Shown here in pieces: positions 51,838 to 59,562 of a stretch of 64,000 bases of DNA. The translations under genes and the position numbers were made by a program. Below the pieces are notes generated by a model. It had not been told where the DNA came from, did not search any database, and saw only the letters and a list, made by a program, of their open reading frames with translations. Numbering within the stretch: position 1 is the stretch's first letter; every line of letters starts with the position of its first letter. The stretch is from BM003 sp963783695 (GTDB lineage Bacteria > Pseudomonadota > Gammaproteobacteria > Steroidobacterales > BM003), in assembly GCA_963783695.1 (NCBI GenBank), contig CAWAOM010000006.1, forward strand, positions 558,001 through 622,000, given 5' to 3'.

Positions 51838-52335
51838 CTAAGGCTTGTTGTCGTTTGCAATTCGTCCAATGAGTTTCTGGCCTATGTCGCTCATGAACGT
51901 CAGGCAGTCTATAGCAACCTGAGACTTCGACAAATCGACCCTTTCATCGTCCCATTCAAGATTGGGGAAGGGTTTAGTGTTCATCTGCTGCTCGAACTCG
52001 GACCTACACTGCTTCGCCCGCTTACCCTCGAAACCGTGCGCGACAGAATGGCGGATGTGTCTGAAGGCCCCCAGCTTTGTTAATTCGTCCGGAGTCAGCC
52101 ATTCTTGCTCCATGTCTCTCGAGACGAATTCTTCCCACATTGCGAATAGGTAGACGACTAATAGTCCCTGTACGGCACGATCTACACCATCTTGAAGTTC
52201 TTTCCTGGTCTCCGGGTTGGGGTGCTTGACGATGTTCCGAGTGCCACTAAGCAGTTGCCCGAACTCACGCTGCGCGGCGCGGATCTGCGCCATCATCAGC
52301 GGCAACATTTGAGTGAATAAATCGACGTTGCGCAA
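51838..52335 (-). CDS. HEPN-motif protein, candidate RNase
   Basis: A 165-residue all-helical protein. The region GAFRHIRHSVAHGFEGKRAK contains R95-x4-H100, the RxxxxH motif of HEPN ribonucleases (seen in toxins and abortive-infection proteins), preceded by the helix LLVVYLFAMWEEFVSRDME. The start is a TTG three bases after the stop of the small membrane protein upstream, so the two are a coupled pair; an ATG nine codons in is an alternative. HEPN membership is from motif and helix pattern; RNase activity is inferred. Confidence 0.6.
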   Translation of the reverse strand: MRNVDLFTQMLPLMMAQIRAAQREFGQLLSGTRNIVKHPNPETRKELQDGVDRAVQGLLVVYLFAMWEEFVSRDMEQEWLTPDELTKLGAFRHIRHSVAHGFEGKRAKQCRSEFEQQMNTKPFPNLEWDDERVDLSKSQVAIDCLTFMSDIGQKLIGRIANDNKP

Positions 52336-52338
52336 GTG

Positions 52339-52542
52339 TTACACGATCCTGTCCCAGTGGACTTTCAATAGAATTAATAGAATGAAGAGCATCACCATGA
52401 AAATACCTGCCAGCCACTCGTTGGCCTTCTTGAGACCCTGGTTCGCGTCCCGGATGTACTTCATGAGCCACTTGGTGTCCTCGCTTAAAGGTAGCTTATC
52501 GAGTGCCTCTTCAAACTGAATCAGTCGTTCATATTCGTCCAC
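52339..52542 (-). CDS. Small C-tail-anchored membrane protein paired with the HEPN protein
   Basis: A 67-residue protein with a charged N-terminal half (EYERLIQFEEALDKLPLSED, YIRDANQGLKKANEW) and one C-terminal transmembrane helix (LAGIFMVMLFILLILL). It ends three bases before the HEPN gene start. It may anchor or inhibit its partner, by analogy with antitoxin-toxin pairs, but nothing in the sequence proves this. Confidence 0.6.
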   Translation of the reverse strand: MDEYERLIQFEEALDKLPLSEDTKWLMKYIRDANQGLKKANEWLAGIFMVMLFILLILLKVHWDRIV

Positions 52543-52711
52543 TGCGTTGCCTTTCGATAGCCCGGTCGATGACTGAATAGATCCCAGTTTCAGTGTGCCA
52601 TGTCAGTACAACGGGGTCTTTACAGGTGCCGCCGTCGATGAGTTAGCCGGATCGGTCAACCAGAGTTTTGTCGGATTTATTTTCTATATTTTAGGCCATA
52701 TCGAACTGTTT

Positions 52712-53266
52712 TTACCTGCCATTTAGATCGTTGAGCAATCTCAATGCATCTTCCTTGGCCCCAAGATTGAACGCGTGTTCGTTGCCATTTAACTCAAGCA
52801 TCAAATTGTTGAGCAACAACTCAGTCACATCCAGAAGCTCACGCAGTTCAGCGGGTCTCATGTCCGCACCTCTAAAGATATCGTCGAGAGAAGAATCGCT
52901 ACGATGCGCAAACACCTCGTTTCGCAGCCTAGAAACCTTTATCCATAGGGGTCTTGCCTCATTCTCGTAAAGCTCCTTCAGTTTACGTCGCTTCTTTTCG
53001 TCTAGGTGACGTTCATTCTTTATAATTTTCAAAAGCTGTGGAATATTGATGGTGTCTGATCTCTTTTCGTAAAGCCTGTAGAGCATCACTATCAGCGTAA
53101 CAAAATGTGCGTTTTTCGCAGTACCAAAAAACCTACCGTAACGATTCATGGTCTCAGCGTACTTGGGGCCATCTTCGTCGCCGGCAAAAACCCACCAGAC
53201 TTCGTGATGGAGGCCAGCTTCTGTCACGGTCTGTGTTAGCACACTCATATACTTCTGCAGATCCAC
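52712..53266 (-). CDS. HEPN AbiU2-like protein
   Basis: A 184-residue helical protein starting at a GTG with GAGGA about nine bases upstream. The segment VSRLRNEVFAHRSD holds R115-N116 and H121, the RNxxxxH form of the HEPN motif, as in AbiU2-like abortive-infection proteins; the upstream NAHFVTLIVMLYRLYEKRSD helix also fits that family. These proteins are thought to act on RNA or in phage exclusion. The gene starts 54 bases after the membrane coiled-coil gene and could be in one operon with it. Confidence 0.65.
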   Translation of the reverse strand: MDLQKYMSVLTQTVTEAGLHHEVWWVFAGDEDGPKYAETMNRYGRFFGTAKNAHFVTLIVMLYRLYEKRSDTINIPQLLKIIKNERHLDEKKRRKLKELYENEARPLWIKVSRLRNEVFAHRSDSSLDDIFRGADMRPAELRELLDVTELLLNNLMLELNGNEHAFNLGAKEDALRLLNDLNGR

Positions 53267-53320
53267 TGCTATTTGTCCTCGCGCCTTATTGGCCGACTTC
53301 GCGCAGCAGCCCGTGTCAAG

Positions 53321-54153
53321 TCATCCACAGTAACACGCCAGCAGCAAAAGCCCTTGCGGAGTCAGCCACACCGGCGCCCCGACATTTTCCTTGTCCCTGG
53401 CTCGCCAACACACTTCTCGTTTTCGTTCGGCGCTCGCCGCTTGGTAATCCTCGGGTAGAGGATCCCGGGTACCTAGTTTGTAAACAACGAATCTGATTGA
53501 GTCCTGATCGCAGACTAATTCCTTTTGAATTTGCTCGCCTCGTTTATTAATTTCGGCTAGAGCTTCTATTGTTTTATCTCTATCGGCAATTTCCTTCTCT
53601 AGCTCTTTATTTTTTTGCGCGCTATCAATTCTCTCTCGTTGTATTTCTTCAATTCTTTTATTGCGCAGTTCTATTTCGTCTTTATATCGAGTTGCTTCAT
53701 TTTGACGTAGTTCCCGTTCCTGTTGCAGCCGACTGTCCATCTGCAACTTCAACGCACCATACTCTCTTTCTAGTTCGTCATATTCTCCTTGCAGTTTGGA
53801 CTTTCGTTGTTCAGCTTTTGCTACTCCGATATCGGCCTGCAAATACTTATTGTCGGCCTCCAAACCGGTCCTTCTGTCTTTCAATACATCTATTTCTGCT
53901 TCTATGCTGACTTTTCGCTCATTTACTTCCTGTAGTTCGTTTTGTATCTCATCTTTTGCCTTGATCACTGGGAGAATGAAGTTGACACAGAAGATGAATA
54001 CAGCAAGACCCGCTAGAAATATTCCCAACACCCAGCGCCAGAACGCCTCACCTTTAAATACGCTTCTCGTGGTGCGCTGATGTACCTCCTTGGTTAACTC
54101 CTGTTCGTGCAGTTCCTTCGCTCTCAATAGGGCAATTGTCGATGCGACTATTG
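53321..54153 (-). pseudogene. Membrane coiled-coil protein gene, 3' part, split by an IS3 element
   Basis: This holds codons for residues about 22-297 of a protein whose first 21 residues lie beyond the IS3 element at 55357-55417. It has one transmembrane helix (VLGIFLAGLAVFIFCVNFIL, about residues 62-82) after a short cytosolic start, then a long coiled coil to about residue 230 (repeated patterns such as ELEKEIADRDKTIEAL), then a globular tail with cysteines (VCDQDSIRFVVYKLG, EVCWRARDKE). AT-rich compared with the core genes. I do not recognise the family. Because the insertion is very close to the 5' end, an internal start could still make most of the protein. Confidence 0.65.
54150..54153. 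repeat. Left copy of IS3 target duplication (ATTG)
   Basis: ATTG here and again at 55353-55356 flank the IS3-family element exactly, as expected for the IS407 group (4-bp duplication). Confidence 0.85.
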
Positions 54154-54226
54154 CGTAAGCTCCCCCGTTTGAGCGACAGGTAGAAACTGTAGTTTTCTGG
54201 CAGGATGACCGACCAGGAGACTCAAG

Positions 54227-54493
54227 ATGAAACGATCGCGATTCACCGAGACGCAGATAGTCTCGATCCTCAAGGAAGCCGACGCCGGCATGAAGGTCAA
54301 AGACCTGTGCCGGAAACACGGCATCTCGGACGCTACGTACTACAACTGGAAGTCGAAGTACGGCGGTATGGAGGCGTCCGACCTGAAGCGTATGAAGGAG
54401 CTCGAGGGCGAGTTGTCGCAGTACAAGCGGATGTACGCCGAACTGGCACGTGAGAACGATGCCATGCGGAACCTGATCGAAAAAAAGCTTTAA
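54227..54493 (+). CDS. IS3-family transposase OrfA
   Basis: An 88-residue DNA-binding subunit. It has a helix-turn-helix (VKDLCRKHGISDATYYNWKS) and a leucine-zipper-like helix (LEGELSQYKRMYAELAREND). At its end GAA AAA AAG forms a slippery A-AAA-AAG (54481-54487), where a -1 shift would join it to OrfB. Confidence 0.93.
   Translation: MKRSRFTETQIVSILKEADAGMKVKDLCRKHGISDATYYNWKSKYGGMEASDLKRMKELEGELSQYKRMYAELARENDAMRNLIEKKL
54481..54487 (+). promoter_or_regulatory. Programmed -1 frameshift site of the IS3 transposase
   Basis: A AAA AAG, in phase with orfA, lies two codons before its stop. Slipping back one base continues as ALRPPAKREAAEFLVDEG into OrfB. Confidence 0.8.
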
Positions 54494-54525
54494 GGCCGCC
54501 GGCGAAGCGGGAGGCGGCCGAGTTC

Positions 54526-55338
54526 TTGGTCGATGAGGGTCTATCGATCGCAACCAGTTGCCGCTGTGTCGGCCTGTCGCGTTCGAACTGGTATCGAGTG
54601 CCGGATGACTGGACGGTTCGGGATGCTGAGATCATCGCCGCTCTCGCGGCCCTGGTCGATGGCCGGCCGAGTCGCGGCTTCTGGAAGTGCCGCAAGCTGC
54701 TGCGCCGACAGGGCAAGCCGTGGAACCATAAACGGATCTACCGAGTGTACTGCCAGATGAAGCTCAACCACCGTCGCCGGGCGAGGCGCCGGCTGCCGAA
54801 GCGGCTCAGAGTGCCGCTGTACGTCCCGAAGCTGCCGGACACGGTCTGGTCGGCCGACTTCATGAGCGATGCTCTGCTGAACGGTCGTCGCTTCCGAACG
54901 TTTAACGTCGTTGATGACTTCAACCGGCAGGCGCTGCACATCGAGATCGATACCTCGATCACCTCGATGCGCCTGGTGAGGATCTTTGAGCGCTTGAAGT
55001 CAGAGCAAGGCCTGCCGCAGGTGCTGCGTACTGATAACGGCCCGGAGTTCCTCGGCGAAGCCTTCACCAGCTGGGCGAAGAACGCCGGTATGGCGATCCA
55101 GTACATCCAGCCTGGCAAACCGAACCAGAACGCTTACATCGAACGCTTCAACCGGACCTACCGTGAAGAACTGCTCAATCAGCACCTGTTCCTGTCGCTA
55201 GCGGACGTCCGTGAGGCGACACACTGGTGGATGATCGAGTACAACGAGGAACGCCCCCATGATGCGCTGGGCGATCTGACACCGATGGAAGCGCGTCAAC
55301 AAGCAGCCGAAAACTCTAGTTTTGAACTGTCGCATTGA
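54526..55338 (+). CDS. IS3-family transposase OrfB (DDE integrase core)
   Basis: A 270-residue catalytic part, normally made as an OrfAB fusion by -1 frameshifting; the start given is the first in-frame codon, not a proven initiation site. DDE residues fit VWSADFMSDALLNG, RTDNGPEFLGEAF and NAYIERFNRTYREELL; the C-terminal EYNEERPHDALG is typical. Intact. Confidence 0.93.
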   Translation: MVDEGLSIATSCRCVGLSRSNWYRVPDDWTVRDAEIIAALAALVDGRPSRGFWKCRKLLRRQGKPWNHKRIYRVYCQMKLNHRRRARRRLPKRLRVPLYVPKLPDTVWSADFMSDALLNGRRFRTFNVVDDFNRQALHIEIDTSITSMRLVRIFERLKSEQGLPQVLRTDNGPEFLGEAFTSWAKNAGMAIQYIQPGKPNQNAYIERFNRTYREELLNQHLFLSLADVREATHWWMIEYNEERPHDALGDLTPMEARQQAAENSSFELSH

Positions 55339-55352
55339 CGGGGAAGCTTACG

Positions 55353-55417
55353 ATTGCATCTAGGTCGTCCGCGCCCCGTTCGTCGGCTTTGCCCGAACCG
55401 TTTTTGTTAATTGTCAT
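55353..55417 (-). pseudogene. 5' end of the IS3-split membrane coiled-coil gene
   Basis: Starting at the ATG at 55417 this encodes MTINKNGSGKADERGADDLD; after removal of the IS3 and one ATTG copy the frame continues A-I-VASTIALLRAKELHEQEL into the 3' part at 54149 and below. The restored protein would be about 297 residues. The perfect frame match across the insertion shows both parts were one gene. Confidence 0.65.
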
Positions 55418-55670
55418 AGTAGTAATTCCAAAATCATTTCCGACAGAGGCGCAACCCTTAATGCACCGAGAGCAGGTAACTCCTCAGTCTCCCACCGCAT
55501 ACTCCACCTGATATAAAGATAGTCCAAAATCTGGTTGGTCAGTTTTCTTACACCTAGCCGTAAGCTCTCTCTGAGTCTCACACAGGTTGAAGTCGGAGTT
55601 CTCGGTCTCCTTTAATGATGACCGGAACATCCAAGGCTATGTCAATAGTTTTCCGATCAGGGTTGGGGCC

Positions 55671-55973
55671 TTAGTAAGTTTTGCCACGCCTATTCGGCAG
55701 CGTCAACTGATCCTGCGTTGCGGCTTCAATCAGCTCAGCGACCGGATTGGGAATAATATTCACTCGCAGCGTTCTGAGCGTTTCGTCCGGGGCAGGTGCT
55801 TTCGGGACAGGCCAGGTGCGCTTGAGCAGCAACTCAGCGGCCCGAACCTGGCTCGCGGTCATCTCGACCTCGCCGAGTGCGTGTTTCTGGAGCCGGTCAA
55901 TGATGACGCCGGTGCGGATGCGCTCGCGCCATTCATGGGACAAGGTCATGTTTTTACGCTGTTTTGAGGGCAT
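55671..55973 (-). CDS. Small phage-type hypothetical protein
   Basis: A 100-residue protein; the ATG at 55973 (MPSKQRKNMTLSHEWRERIR) is preferred to longer frames. The central TGVIIDRLQKHALGEVEMTA followed by SQVRAAELLLKRTWP is a pattern I associate with small phage and prophage proteins, sometimes listed as terminase small-subunit-like. No other phage genes are next to it, so it is probably a leftover. Function is unknown. Confidence 0.55.
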   Translation of the reverse strand: MPSKQRKNMTLSHEWRERIRTGVIIDRLQKHALGEVEMTASQVRAAELLLKRTWPVPKAPAPDETLRTLRVNIIPNPVAELIEAATQDQLTLPNRRGKTY

Positions 55974-56166
55974 ACCTTGATTGTAACGTCTATTCCGTCT
56001 TATTGACCGAATGCCGAAGTCCGGCTCGACGCGCGTGACAAGTCTAGTCCGCTGATCGCAATCTGCGAAATTGTGAAGGCGCACCGATTTCTGATTTGCC
56101 AATTTATGCCAAGGTAACCTTTCACGTGAATTTGACGGCACATCTAGCGTCGGACAGGAATTTCTT

Positions 56167-56700
56167 ATGCCCATCGGCTACTGCGCTTATACGAGACTAC
56201 CAATTGAGAACGTCTCAGACGGCATCTTTGATGATGGCGAATGGATCAGCTGGGACTACATCGCGTCTTGTGCCGACACTCAGCACGAGACAAAGGCGCA
56301 CCAAGAGATTGATCTTGAATTAAGCCAGATTTTTGACAGCCTGGTTCACACAGCGGCCGCCTACAAAGATCACACCGGTCGATATTTGGACATTTTTGGC
56401 GAACTGGGTGAGCTGTATGCCGAGATTGAGTTAGGCCTCAAACGCCACAAGGTCAATGCAGCGGGGTCGGACGGCCGAATTGGACACGACTTCATCGAGG
56501 TCAAGACAATCAGCCCGTTGAAACAGTGTGACACGGTTCGAGTCAAGCGCAGCGGCAATTTCAGCAAACTATGCGTTGTGAGAATCTCCGAGAATTTTTT
56601 CTTCGAGGCTCGGATGATTGACCGCAGGGATTTGAAAAAGGGAGACGGCAAATACGCTTCGATTCGATTTCAGACCATGCGATCGATCGCTAAAGAGTAG
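56167..56700 (+). CDS. Hypothetical protein with a PD-(D/E)XK-like motif
   Basis: A 177-residue protein. Residues 99-116 (AGSDGRIGHDFIEVKTIS) contain an aspartate, then E111-x-K113 in a predicted strand, the core pattern of PD-(D/E)XK nucleases; the preceding helix (GELGELYAEIELGLKRH) carries acidic residues that could complete the site. The end (LKKGDGKYASIRFQTMRSI) is basic. I do not recognise the family, and endonuclease activity is only a suggestion. It is the one rightward cargo gene between the IS3 and IS256 elements. Confidence 0.5.
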   Translation: MPIGYCAYTRLPIENVSDGIFDDGEWISWDYIASCADTQHETKAHQEIDLELSQIFDSLVHTAAAYKDHTGRYLDIFGELGELYAEIELGLKRHKVNAAGSDGRIGHDFIEVKTISPLKQCDTVRVKRSGNFSKLCVVRISENFFFEARMIDRRDLKKGDGKYASIRFQTMRSIAKE

Positions 56701-56749
56701 CGTGTTTCCGGTCAGCGGACATTTGCTTTTGTGCTTTGGCGGGAATTTG

Positions 56750-58057
56750 GGGACTGTTCAGATTTCTGTGTCAACGTGAAGTTTCATAGTTCATAAGATC
56801 AAAGATCCAGTACCGCATCAAGCCGGCCTTCGAAGAAGATCGATAGCTGCGATACGGTAAGGTTCCAGTTCTGTATCGGCATCGTCCACTTTTTGCTGGC
56901 GTTGATTAGCCCTAAGTACAACAGCTTCAGCAGGCTATCGTCGTTCGGGAAGCCGCCTTTGGTCTTGGTCAGTTTTCTGAACTGCCGATGCACCGCCTCG
57001 ATCGAGTTGGTGGTGTAGATGATCTTGCGGATGTCCTCGGGGTACTTGAAGTACGCTGACAGATGCTCCCATTTGGTCCGCCAGGACTTGATCACGATCG
57101 GGTATTTTTCGCCCCACAGCGATTCCAGTTCATCGAGCGCGGTTTCGGCCTCGCCCAGCGATTTAGCCCGGTAGACCCGTTTCAGATCGGCCAGGAACGC
57201 CTTGTGGTTCTTCGAAGCCACGTAGCGCAGCGAGTTACGGACCTGGTGCACGATGCAAAGCTGAACCTCGGTCTGCGGATAGATCGAGGCAATCGCCTCG
57301 GGGAAGCCGGTCAGGCCGTCGACCGAGGCGATCAGGATGTCGGCGACGCCGCGATTCTGCAGGTCGGTGAGCACAGATAGCCAGAAGTTGGCGCCCTCGT
57401 TTTCCGACAGATACAGGCCCAGCACTTCCTTCTTGCCGTCCATGTTGAGCGCCAGCACCGTGTATACCGCCTTGGTCTGGTAGCGGCCCTTGTGACGGAT
57501 CTTGTAGTGGATGGCATCCAGCCAGACAAAAGGATAGACGCAATCAAGCGGTCGCGCCTGCCAGGCTTTAACCTCGTCGATGAGCTTGTCGGTGATCGTC
57601 GAGATCGTCGCCGTGGAGACGCTGATGCCGTACATCTCCTCGACGTGACCGGCGATGTCCGAGTAACTCATGCCGAGCCCGTACATCGACAGGATCTTGG
57701 TCTCGATCTCGTCGGACACGGTTCGCTGGTGCTTCTTCACGAGCTTCGGCTCGAACGTGCCGGCGCGGTCCCGCGGCGTCTCCAGCTCGAAGGCACCACT
57801 GGTACTCTTCACCGTCTTTTTGGCTTTGCCGTTGCGGCGGTTACCGGTGACGTCCTCGGCCAGGTGCGAGTCGAGCTCGCCTTCCAGGGCCGCCTCGGTC
57901 AGCTGCTTCACCAGCGGCGCCAAAACACCATCTTTGCCGGTAATCGCTTGCCCCGATTGAATCGCCTTCAGGGCTGCTTCAAAATCGAATTTCTCGCTCA
58001 TTCGTCAATCCCCTTTCCTCTAGGTTAAAGGATTGACACAGAATTTCTAACACTCCC
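56750..58057 (-). mobile_element. IS256-family element
   Basis: A 1308-bp element with one transposase gene. The ends GGGACTGTTCAGATTTCTGT (left) and, inverted, GGGAGTGTTAGAAATTCTGT (right) agree in most positions and both run on with GTCAA. No clear 8-9 bp target duplication is seen; the right end lies seven bases from the stop of an IS5 transposase. Confidence 0.85.
56799..58001 (-). CDS. IS256-family transposase
   Basis: A 400-residue transposase of the Mutator/IS256 group. Features are the N-terminal LVKQLTEAALEGELDSHLAE, the RDRAGTFEP region, the first aspartate in VWLDAIHYKIR, the second in IASVDGLTGFPEAI, the LCIVHQVRNSLRYV block with the conserved C-x2-H, and the final glutamate near YTTNSIEAVHRQFRKL. 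It appears intact. Confidence 0.95.
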   Translation of the reverse strand: MSEKFDFEAALKAIQSGQAITGKDGVLAPLVKQLTEAALEGELDSHLAEDVTGNRRNGKAKKTVKSTSGAFELETPRDRAGTFEPKLVKKHQRTVSDEIETKILSMYGLGMSYSDIAGHVEEMYGISVSTATISTITDKLIDEVKAWQARPLDCVYPFVWLDAIHYKIRHKGRYQTKAVYTVLALNMDGKKEVLGLYLSENEGANFWLSVLTDLQNRGVADILIASVDGLTGFPEAIASIYPQTEVQLCIVHQVRNSLRYVASKNHKAFLADLKRVYRAKSLGEAETALDELESLWGEKYPIVIKSWRTKWEHLSAYFKYPEDIRKIIYTTNSIEAVHRQFRKLTKTKGGFPNDDSLLKLLYLGLINASKKWTMPIQNWNLTVSQLSIFFEGRLDAVLDL

Positions 58058-58063
58058 GATTTT

Positions 58064-59053
58064 TCAGGTAACACAGTGACCGTCCGGCATTCCGAGCCGC
58101 GTCATTGTGTTCAGTATTGTGCAAGCGATTCGTACTTCCGTAACCTGTGTTTGCATGGTTCGGCTTCGAAGGCCATCTCCAAATTCGTTTTTGAATCTGG
58201 ACATAGCCGTCTCGACCAAGCTACGTTGGTTGTATCTCGATTCCTTCTGCCATTTACGCCGACCGACGCGTGCAATGTGGCGGATGTTCTTGTCACGCTG
58301 ATCGTTGACAACGCCGTGGTCTTCTCCAAGACGCGCATTGCGTCCCGGCGGGATCACTATCTTGGTTTCAGAGTGGCTCTGGTGTAGAAGGTGATTATCT
58401 ATCGCGTCGTACACTGATGCCCGATCATAGGCGCCATCGGCCATGACCGAGGCAAATTCCCGATTGACCGGCGCTAGCAATTGAGGGACCGGCGTTGAAT
58501 CCCGGGTGTCGTGTGTCGTTACCTTTGCAGTGAGTATCTCAGCGGACTTTGCATCGACGACCAAGTGTAATTTGCGCCAGCTTCTTCGGTTTCGTTCGTC
58601 TTCAGGTGGTGCGGAGCCACGGTGCATGGTCAATCCCGTGCTATCGATCAAGATTTGGACTGGACCGGATGCAGCGACTGATCCGACATTGCCCCGCGGC
58701 AGTCTTGCCGACCGACGAGACAGCGTCGAGTGGTCTGGGATTCCAATATTCAAATGCAACAGTTCGGCGATTGAGCGCAAAAAACCCTCTGTTTGCCGAA
58801 GCGCCAATCCGTAAACCAAACGAACCGTCAAAGCTGCCTCAATTGCCGCATCAGAATAGCGCTGCTGTCCACCTGGCTTTTTTCCAGCGGCAGAATGCCA
58901 ATCTTGTAAACTGTCTTCTGCAAACCAAATGGTTAAATCGCCACGGCGGCGTAGACCCGTTTCATACTCGTTCCAGTTTCGGACCCGATACTGCTTCCGG
59001 GTGTATTTGAGCTGGTGCCGCTGAGGATATTTTTGAGGCATTTCGCTCTCCAT
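58064..59053 (-). CDS. IS5-family transposase
   Basis: A 329-residue transposase; an ATG four codons further in (59041) is an equally likely start. The N-terminal DUF772-like region (QRYSDAAIEAALTVRLVYGL) leads to the catalytic part: ILIDSTGLTMHRGSAPPED, VMADGAYDRASVYDAI with the second aspartate and the family's YREK-like stretch in RYNQRSLVETAMSRFKNEFG. The inverted repeats could not be set, and the left end lies against the IS256 element. Confidence 0.9.
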   Translation of the reverse strand: MESEMPQKYPQRHQLKYTRKQYRVRNWNEYETGLRRRGDLTIWFAEDSLQDWHSAAGKKPGGQQRYSDAAIEAALTVRLVYGLALRQTEGFLRSIAELLHLNIGIPDHSTLSRRSARLPRGNVGSVAASGPVQILIDSTGLTMHRGSAPPEDERNRRSWRKLHLVVDAKSAEILTAKVTTHDTRDSTPVPQLLAPVNREFASVMADGAYDRASVYDAIDNHLLHQSHSETKIVIPPGRNARLGEDHGVVNDQRDKNIRHIARVGRRKWQKESRYNQRSLVETAMSRFKNEFGDGLRSRTMQTQVTEVRIACTILNTMTRLGMPDGHCVT

Positions 59054-59562
59054 CGCGAGGATCGACAGATAATTATGCGCAGAAGCATGGAGCCATGCAC
59101 CAAGGTCCAAAATAGTCAAAAAGGAGAGGTGTGCCGCTGTGCGCGACGGCAAACCTACGTATCAAGTCCTGACATGCATTGTAGGCTCTCATGTTCTTAA
59201 TATCTCCCATCCTTGGGTCAGACATTGGTAAAGCGTTTGAACTTAAACCGACCCTATTTATCGTTGACCTATTCTGATTGAATAGCGAACTGACCTGCCT
59301 GATCTTTTCGGGCCATTTCTCTCTCAAGAATCAGCTGGTCCGAAAAACGCCAGGCAGGCCAATACCGTACAGAACGCATTTCGGTGGTTATCATTTGTAA
59401 GCGCTGATTGATCGATTACTGCTAGGTTGGAAAGGGTGCCGTTGACGCAGCGCTTACTAAAGACCCATTGGGTCGATGAATCAAAGTTACCCCTAGCGGA
59501 GCCTGAAATAACCTCAGTCCGAGCTAGGGGTACTTGTCAATTGGTGGTATTTGCGTTCCTCT
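59054..59562. other. Intergenic stretch between IS5 and the caspase-like gene
   Basis: No convincing gene. An 84-codon minus-strand frame (59073-59327) lacks any recognisable feature. The right end of the IS5 element should lie in the first 150 bases but was not found. Confidence 0.4.

Larger units (their letters stand above)
54154..55352 (+). mobile_element. Complete IS3-family element (IS407-like group)
   Basis: A 1199-bp element. Ends CGTAAGCTCCCCCGTTTGAG (left) and, inverted, CGTAAGCTTCCCCGTCAATG (right) match at 15 of 20 bases, both continuing with GCGACAG. It has orfA and orfB in the -1 relation and 4-bp ATTG duplications. It interrupts a membrane coiled-coil gene running the other way. 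Confidence 0.93.

Noticed and set aside
59073..59327. 84-codon minus-strand frame right of IS5
   Set aside because: No ribosome binding site, motif or hydrophobic pattern; likely chance.
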